Shown here in pieces: positions 45,676 through 49,067 of a DNA stretch of 49,067 nt; the stretch's first letter is position 1; each line of letters begins with the position of its first letter. This DNA is from Salipaludibacillus sp. CUR1 (lineage in GTDB: Bacteria; Bacillota; Bacilli; Bacillales; Salisediminibacteriaceae), in the NCBI RefSeq assembly GCF_021028955.1, contig NZ_JAIWPE010000006.1, positions 1 through 49,067 of the forward strand. The letters are read 5' to 3'. Under the pieces are notes generated by a model, which made no database searches, was not told where the DNA came from, and worked only from the letters and a program-made list of their open reading frames with translations. Made by a program: the position numbers and the translations under genes.

Positions 45676-47004
45676 GTGGATTTATTTAATTACTCTAATA
45701 AAGATCAGCCAAAAGGACCTCTTGCTGCAAGAATGCGGCCGAGGACAATAGACGAGGTAATCGGCCAGGAAGAGATTATTGGAAAAGGCACTTTACTGAG
45801 AAGAGCTATAGAAGCAGACAGACTGACACCAATGATCTTTCATGGTCCTCCGGGGACAGGCAAAACGACGTTAGCAAAAGTAATCGCCAACTCCACTTCA
45901 GCAAGGTTCGAACAGCTCAATGCCGTAACAGCCGGCATTAAAGATGTGAGAGAAATAGTGAGCAAGGCAAAAGACCGGTTAAAATTCGAACAGGAAAAAA
46001 CAGTATTATTTATTGACGAAATTCACCGGTTTAATAAAGGCCAGCAGGATGCCCTGCTTCCTTATGTAGAAGACGGAACAGTGATACTGATTGGGGCCAC
46101 AACGGAGAACCCGATGTTCGAAGTCAATCCTGCCCTAATTTCACGGTCAAGACTATTCAGACTCCAGCCGCTTACAGATAATGAAGTGAAGCGCGTCATT
46201 CAACAGGCAATAGAAGACGAAGAACGCGGCTTCGGAAAGTATAGGATAAAGGTAGCTGATGAGGCATTTAATCATATCGTGGATATATCAAATGGAGATG
46301 CACGCACAGCATTAAATGCCGTTGAGCTTGCTATCTTAACAACGGACCCTGATGAGAAGGATACCATCTCTATTGACCTTGAAACGGCTGAAGCATCTAT
46401 TCAAAAACGAATGATCAGATATGATAAAGCGGGAGATAACCATTATGATACAATCTCTGCCTTTATTAAAAGTATCCGGGGATCTGACCCTGATGCCACT
46501 CTTTACTGGCTTGCGAAAATGATCTACGCAGGTGAAGACCCCAGATTTATTGCCCGGCGCCTTTATGTTCATGCAGCTGAAGATATAGGGCTCGCTGATC
46601 CAAATGCCCTTCTTATAGCCCAGGCTGCCTTTCAGGCTGTAGAGTTCATCGGTATGCCTGAGGCAAGAATTCCTTTGGCTGAAGCTGCACTCTATTTGGC
46701 GACAGCCCCTAAAAGCAACGCAGTAATTAAAGGGATTGATGAGGCATTAAACACGGTAGAAAAAGAGAAAGCAGGTGAAGTGCCAGTCCATTTGCGTGAT
46801 GCTCATTATAAAGGAGCGTCAAAATTAGGCCATGGCCAGGGATATTTATATCCCCACAGTTATGAGCATCATTACGTTGTCCAGCAGTACATGCCTGACC
46901 ACCTCATTAACCGGAATTTTTATACGCCTTCCTCTAACGGTTATGAGAAAACGGTACAGAAAAGACTTGATTACTTTTTACAGAGAAAAGAAAAAGATAA
47001 ATAA
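45676..47004 (+). CDS. rarA: Replication-associated recombination protein RarA (MgsA)
   Basis: About 442 aa AAA+ clamp-loader-like ATPase. Walker A FHGPPGTGKTT, Walker B VLFIDEIHRFN, sensor 1 ATTENP, then MgsA C-terminal tetramer domain (NAVIKGIDEAL, YLYPHSYEHHYVVQQY). Acts at stalled replication forks. Start taken as GTG 45676 (AGGTGG seven bases upstream), with an ATG at 45670 as alternative. Divergent from the cymR run, as in B. subtilis. Confidence 0.94.
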   Translation: MDLFNYSNKDQPKGPLAARMRPRTIDEVIGQEEIIGKGTLLRRAIEADRLTPMIFHGPPGTGKTTLAKVIANSTSARFEQLNAVTAGIKDVREIVSKAKDRLKFEQEKTVLFIDEIHRFNKGQQDALLPYVEDGTVILIGATTENPMFEVNPALISRSRLFRLQPLTDNEVKRVIQQAIEDEERGFGKYRIKVADEAFNHIVDISNGDARTALNAVELAILTTDPDEKDTISIDLETAEASIQKRMIRYDKAGDNHYDTISAFIKSIRGSDPDATLYWLAKMIYAGEDPRFIARRLYVHAAEDIGLADPNALLIAQAAFQAVEFIGMPEARIPLAEAALYLATAPKSNAVIKGIDEALNTVEKEKAGEVPVHLRDAHYKGASKLGHGQGYLYPHSYEHHYVVQQYMPDHLINRNFYTPSSNGYEKTVQKRLDYFLQRKEKDK

Positions 47005-47377
47005 AGTACCTTTTCAATGCTTAAATGTGAGCCTTTAAAATCAAGCGCAAATGTAAATAAATACTTCCTATTACCATGTATTCTCCAGCAAAAGCAATAC
47101 TGGCTCAAAAGTGGCGGGAGCTTTCTTCAGGAGGCCCCTCAACTCCCGATGTCTGCTTCCGTTTAGAGAATGGAAGATAAGCCGGGAATATTATTATTAC
47201 CGTCTCACCTCTGAATACTATGAGAACAGCTCTTAAAATTTATGGAATAAATCGGCAGATCTATTTATAAAATCTCTTTCATTTGAAGTTATGTTAATAA
47301 ATAGTATACTTTCAGCGTTATTTGTCCATCTTAATAGATAAAGAAATTAGTTTAGTAAAGAAAGGATTGGACAAATA
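47005..47377. other. Gap between rarA and rsfA-like gene
   Basis: No gene or clear RNA seen. A modest GGCGGGAG / CTCCCG pairing occurs at about 47113-47150. The rightmost part holds the promoter listed separately. Confidence 0.5.
47283..47310 (+). promoter_or_regulatory. Candidate promoter of the RsfA-like gene
   Basis: TTGAAG (47283-47288), 16-base spacer, TATACT (47305-47310), 67 bp before the ATG. Confidence 0.45.
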
Positions 47378-48031
47378 ATGAAAGTTAGACAAGATGCCTG
47401 GTCTCATGAAGATGACCTTTTATTAGCTGAAACAGTACTGAGACATATTCGAGAAGGGGGAACTCAGCTGAATGCCTTTGACGAAGTGGGCGACGCCTTA
47501 AACCGGACATCAGCTGCATGCGGGTTCCGATGGAATGCAGTGGTACGTGATAAATATGAGGATGCAATTAAACTAGCAAAGAAACACAGAAAGCAGCGCA
47601 AACGTCAATTGGCCCAGCAGGCAAAACCTCAATATAAGAGTTTTGAGCCTAAACAAGAGCCGGTAAAAGCCCCTTCGTTTATGGAGGAGTTCTCTAAAAG
47701 CTTCGAAGCTGTTGACAGAGCAATGAACAAACCAAGAGAGCTTAGCCTGGATGACGTAATCTCGTTTTTGCAGACGTTTAGAGAAAACGGTACAAAATCC
47801 TTTATTTTAGAAGAGGAAAATGAGCAGCTCAAGAAAAAAGTAAGTGAGCTGGAAGAAGCATATGGCCAATTACAAAAAGAATACCGTTCCGTAGAAGAAG
47901 ATTACCAGTCAATTATCCAAATCATGGACAGAGCAAGAAAAATGGCTGTGCTTGAGGACGAAGGAAACGATAGAGCTGCCGCTTCTTTCAGGATGGATAA
48001 AAACGGAAACTTAGAAAAAGTAGCTAAATAA
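47378..48031 (+). CDS. RsfA-family transcriptional regulator
   Basis: 217 aa. N-terminal Myb/SANT-like DNA-binding region (RQDAWSHEDDLLLAETVLRHI, then RTSAACGFRWNAVVR), central linker, and C-terminal coiled coil (about 140-190). RsfA and YlbO of Bacillus are sigma-F/sigma-G or sigma-E controlled sporulation regulators; this member's timing cannot be read from the sequence. AAAGGAT-type site upstream. Confidence 0.85.
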   Translation: MKVRQDAWSHEDDLLLAETVLRHIREGGTQLNAFDEVGDALNRTSAACGFRWNAVVRDKYEDAIKLAKKHRKQRKRQLAQQAKPQYKSFEPKQEPVKAPSFMEEFSKSFEAVDRAMNKPRELSLDDVISFLQTFRENGTKSFILEEENEQLKKKVSELEEAYGQLQKEYRSVEEDYQSIIQIMDRARKMAVLEDEGNDRAAASFRMDKNGNLEKVAK

Positions 48032-48036
48032 TAGTA

Positions 48037-48063
48037 ATGGGGCGGTCCAATTGGTCCGCCCCA
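48037..48063 (+). terminator. Terminator of the RsfA-like gene
   Basis: Stem ATGGGGCGG / CCGCCCCAT followed by TTTT, six bases past the stop. Confidence 0.85.
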
Positions 48064-48210
48064 TTTTCTATATCGAAATCGTTTCCTAAAGACCTTTATC
48101 TCTTTATAAGACAAGCTTGTAATAAACTCATCAGCGGAAAAAACTAATAAAATATCTGCCTAATAATAAAGGTAATGAAAAACTTCTTTGGAAAACAAAT
48201 CATGAAAAAA

Positions 48211-48240
48211 TAAAAAACACCTTATCCAGGTGTTTTTTTA
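48211..48240. terminator. Bidirectional terminator-like hairpin upstream of the 6S RNA
   Basis: AAAAAACACC / GGTGTTTTTT with a seven-base loop, just before the 6S -10. No gene seen that it would end between 48064 and 48210. Confidence 0.7.
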
Positions 48241-48252
48241 ATATAATAATAT

Positions 48253-48434
48253 TAAGAGTCCCGTGTTTGCCGTTCTTTGTTTTGAACCTGCTTTGGCAGG
48301 TGGGTGCTCTGCTCATTTCTTCTAACTTCCCTGCCTCTGTCAGCAGGGCATGTTATAGGAAACGAGACGTTGAACTCCCGATGTATAAGTGTTGGTTCAA
48401 ACGTATTATATAGACGTACAACATAGGACTCTTA
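48253..48434 (+). ncRNA. 6S RNA (probable BsrA/6S-1)
   Basis: About 182 nt. The ends pair perfectly (TAAGAGTCC with GGACTCTTA). Inside, TTTTGAACC-TGC / GCAGGTGGG near the 5' side and GGTTCAAACGT near the 3' side fit the long interrupted hairpin with a central bubble that mimics an open promoter. A TATAAT lies at 48242-48247, six bases before the start. 6S RNA binds sigma-A RNA polymerase and is used as template for pRNA. The location near rarA fits 6S-1 of Bacillus. Confidence 0.8.
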
Positions 48435-48635
48435 AAGTGATAACCTTTCGGTAACTATATATTACAAAATTAATTAAAGAATTTCAAGTATTATTTGTCT
48501 AAATATATGACAGTGTAATGACTTTAATAACTTATTATATTATCTATTTTGTTTAGTTCCCCTTTTTTTTACCAGTAAACCTCTTTTTTATAATTTTTAC
48601 ATTTATTTCTGAAATGCACCAGCCCCATGTAAAAA

Positions 48636-48661
48636 ATGGCCTTCACCTAAGTGAAGGCCAT
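48636..48661 (-). terminator. Terminator on the minus strand
   Basis: Perfect stem ATGGCCTTCAC / GTGAAGGCCAT with six T on the minus strand. It would end a minus-strand transcript coming from beyond the right edge; no such gene is visible in the window. Confidence 0.8.
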
Positions 48662-48737
48662 CAGGCTGTTAAAGAACTAGCTTTTTATAAAAATGAGGTT
48701 TCTTTTTAACTTACTTTAATGAAAAGTGATAGGAACG

Positions 48738-48966
48738 ATGATTGAAGAACGAAAGGCGGCGACTCCGATGGGATCAGCGATCTTTTCCCTGCGACGAGTA
48801 ACCGCAGGAGCACAGTCTGAAAATCCATTCTGACGATGCTTCGCTGAGTCAGAATTAGTTGAAGACAAGCCCCACGCTTGTCCCCGTTTAGGGGGGAAAG
48901 CGTCCGCCGGTAGTGATGAAATCGTGAGATATCTTACTTTTCTTTTAAAAAGAGGCTGGGACATAA
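48738..48966 (-). repeat. Dispersed repeat, divergent copy R6
   Basis: On the minus strand starts at AGAGGCTGGG-like terminus side (TCCCAGCCTCTTTTT), then GGCGGACGCTTTCCCC, GGGGCTTGTCTTCAACTAA, TCTGACTC and the CGGAGTCGCCGCCTTTCG block. Order of blocks is as in R1/R3 but sequence identity is lower. Confidence 0.65.
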
Positions 48967-48982
48967 CGGTCTCTGAAAAGTA

Positions 48983-49025
48983 AAAAAAGCTTCCGATTAT
49001 CATAAATGATGGTCGGAAGCTTTTT
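48983..49025. terminator. Hairpin at the right edge
   Basis: AAAAAGCTTCCGA pairs with TCGGAAGCTTTTT around a 17-base loop; T-runs on both strands. A terminator for whatever lies to the right, or part of the repeat. Confidence 0.6.
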
Positions 49026-49067
49026 GTTTGATTATAAAAATGTTTAGGGCTCTTTCTTGCGGTGTAC

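Noticed and set aside
47100-47240. Possible structured RNA between rarA and the rsfA-like gene
   Set aside because: Only a weak GGCGGGAG/CTCCCG pairing, no promoter or terminator around it.

Overview
The window is chromosomal DNA of an endospore-forming, low-to-mid GC Bacillaceae. The right half follows the Bacillus subtilis yrhC-to-yrvN order (mtnN, yrrS, greA, udk, yrrO/N/M, mltG, ruvX, alaS, recD2, mnmA, iscS-type desulfurase, cymR, rarA). The N-terminal half of the sporulation sigma factor SigK and an RsfA-like regulator are also present. Acidic, Asn/Glu-rich extracytoplasmic linkers suggest a halo- or alkaliphilic member (inference). No rRNA, tRNA or CRISPR array was seen.

Region 1 (1 to about 9.76 kb) looks like the right part of a skin-type element interrupting sigK. 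The sigK reading frame (9717-10106) keeps the pro-sequence and N-terminal domain, then loses homology at about 9755-9770. A large serine recombinase (8089-9597) follows on the same strand. No sigK 3' half is seen to the left, so the element should run off the left edge. Inside it is a class III lanthipeptide locus, all on the minus strand: an active-type M16 zinc peptidase, an ABC ATPase and permease, a LanKC synthetase, and at least two near-identical 43-aa precursor genes in a 166-bp tandem repeat, with a decayed third copy. A truncated AAA ATPase gene and a truncated M16 partner gene meet head-to-tail at about 6530-6545, which looks like a deletion scar.

Region 2 (10.1-25.6 kb) is a mixed chromosomal segment: aldo/keto reductase, RsbR-type stressosome protein, HxlR regulator, a DapF-family epimerase paired with an amidinotransferase-fold hydrolase, a HesB/IscA-like gene with an in-frame UGA followed by a SECIS-like hairpin (probable selenoprotein), a Mn/Zn binding lipoprotein with a candidate MntR box, a PRC-barrel protein, an alpha-glucosidase with its LacI regulator, an S9 peptidase, an HPr-like protein lacking the catalytic His, and a CoA-type Nudix hydrolase. 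A dispersed repeat with inverted termini (about 285-350 bp) recurs here and elsewhere.

Region 3 (25.6-45.5 kb) is conserved housekeeping DNA on the minus strand: transcription elongation (greA), uridine salvage (udk), U32 proteins and a methyltransferase (yrrO/N/M), cell wall (mltG), ruvX and ireB, alaS with its T-box leader and a consensus promoter, an AI-2E-family protein, recD2, a TPR protein, tRNA 2-thiouridylation (mnmA plus desulfurase) and the cysteine regulator cymR. Region 4 (45.6-49.07 kb) has rarA, an RsfA-like regulator, a probable 6S RNA gene and a repeat at the right edge.
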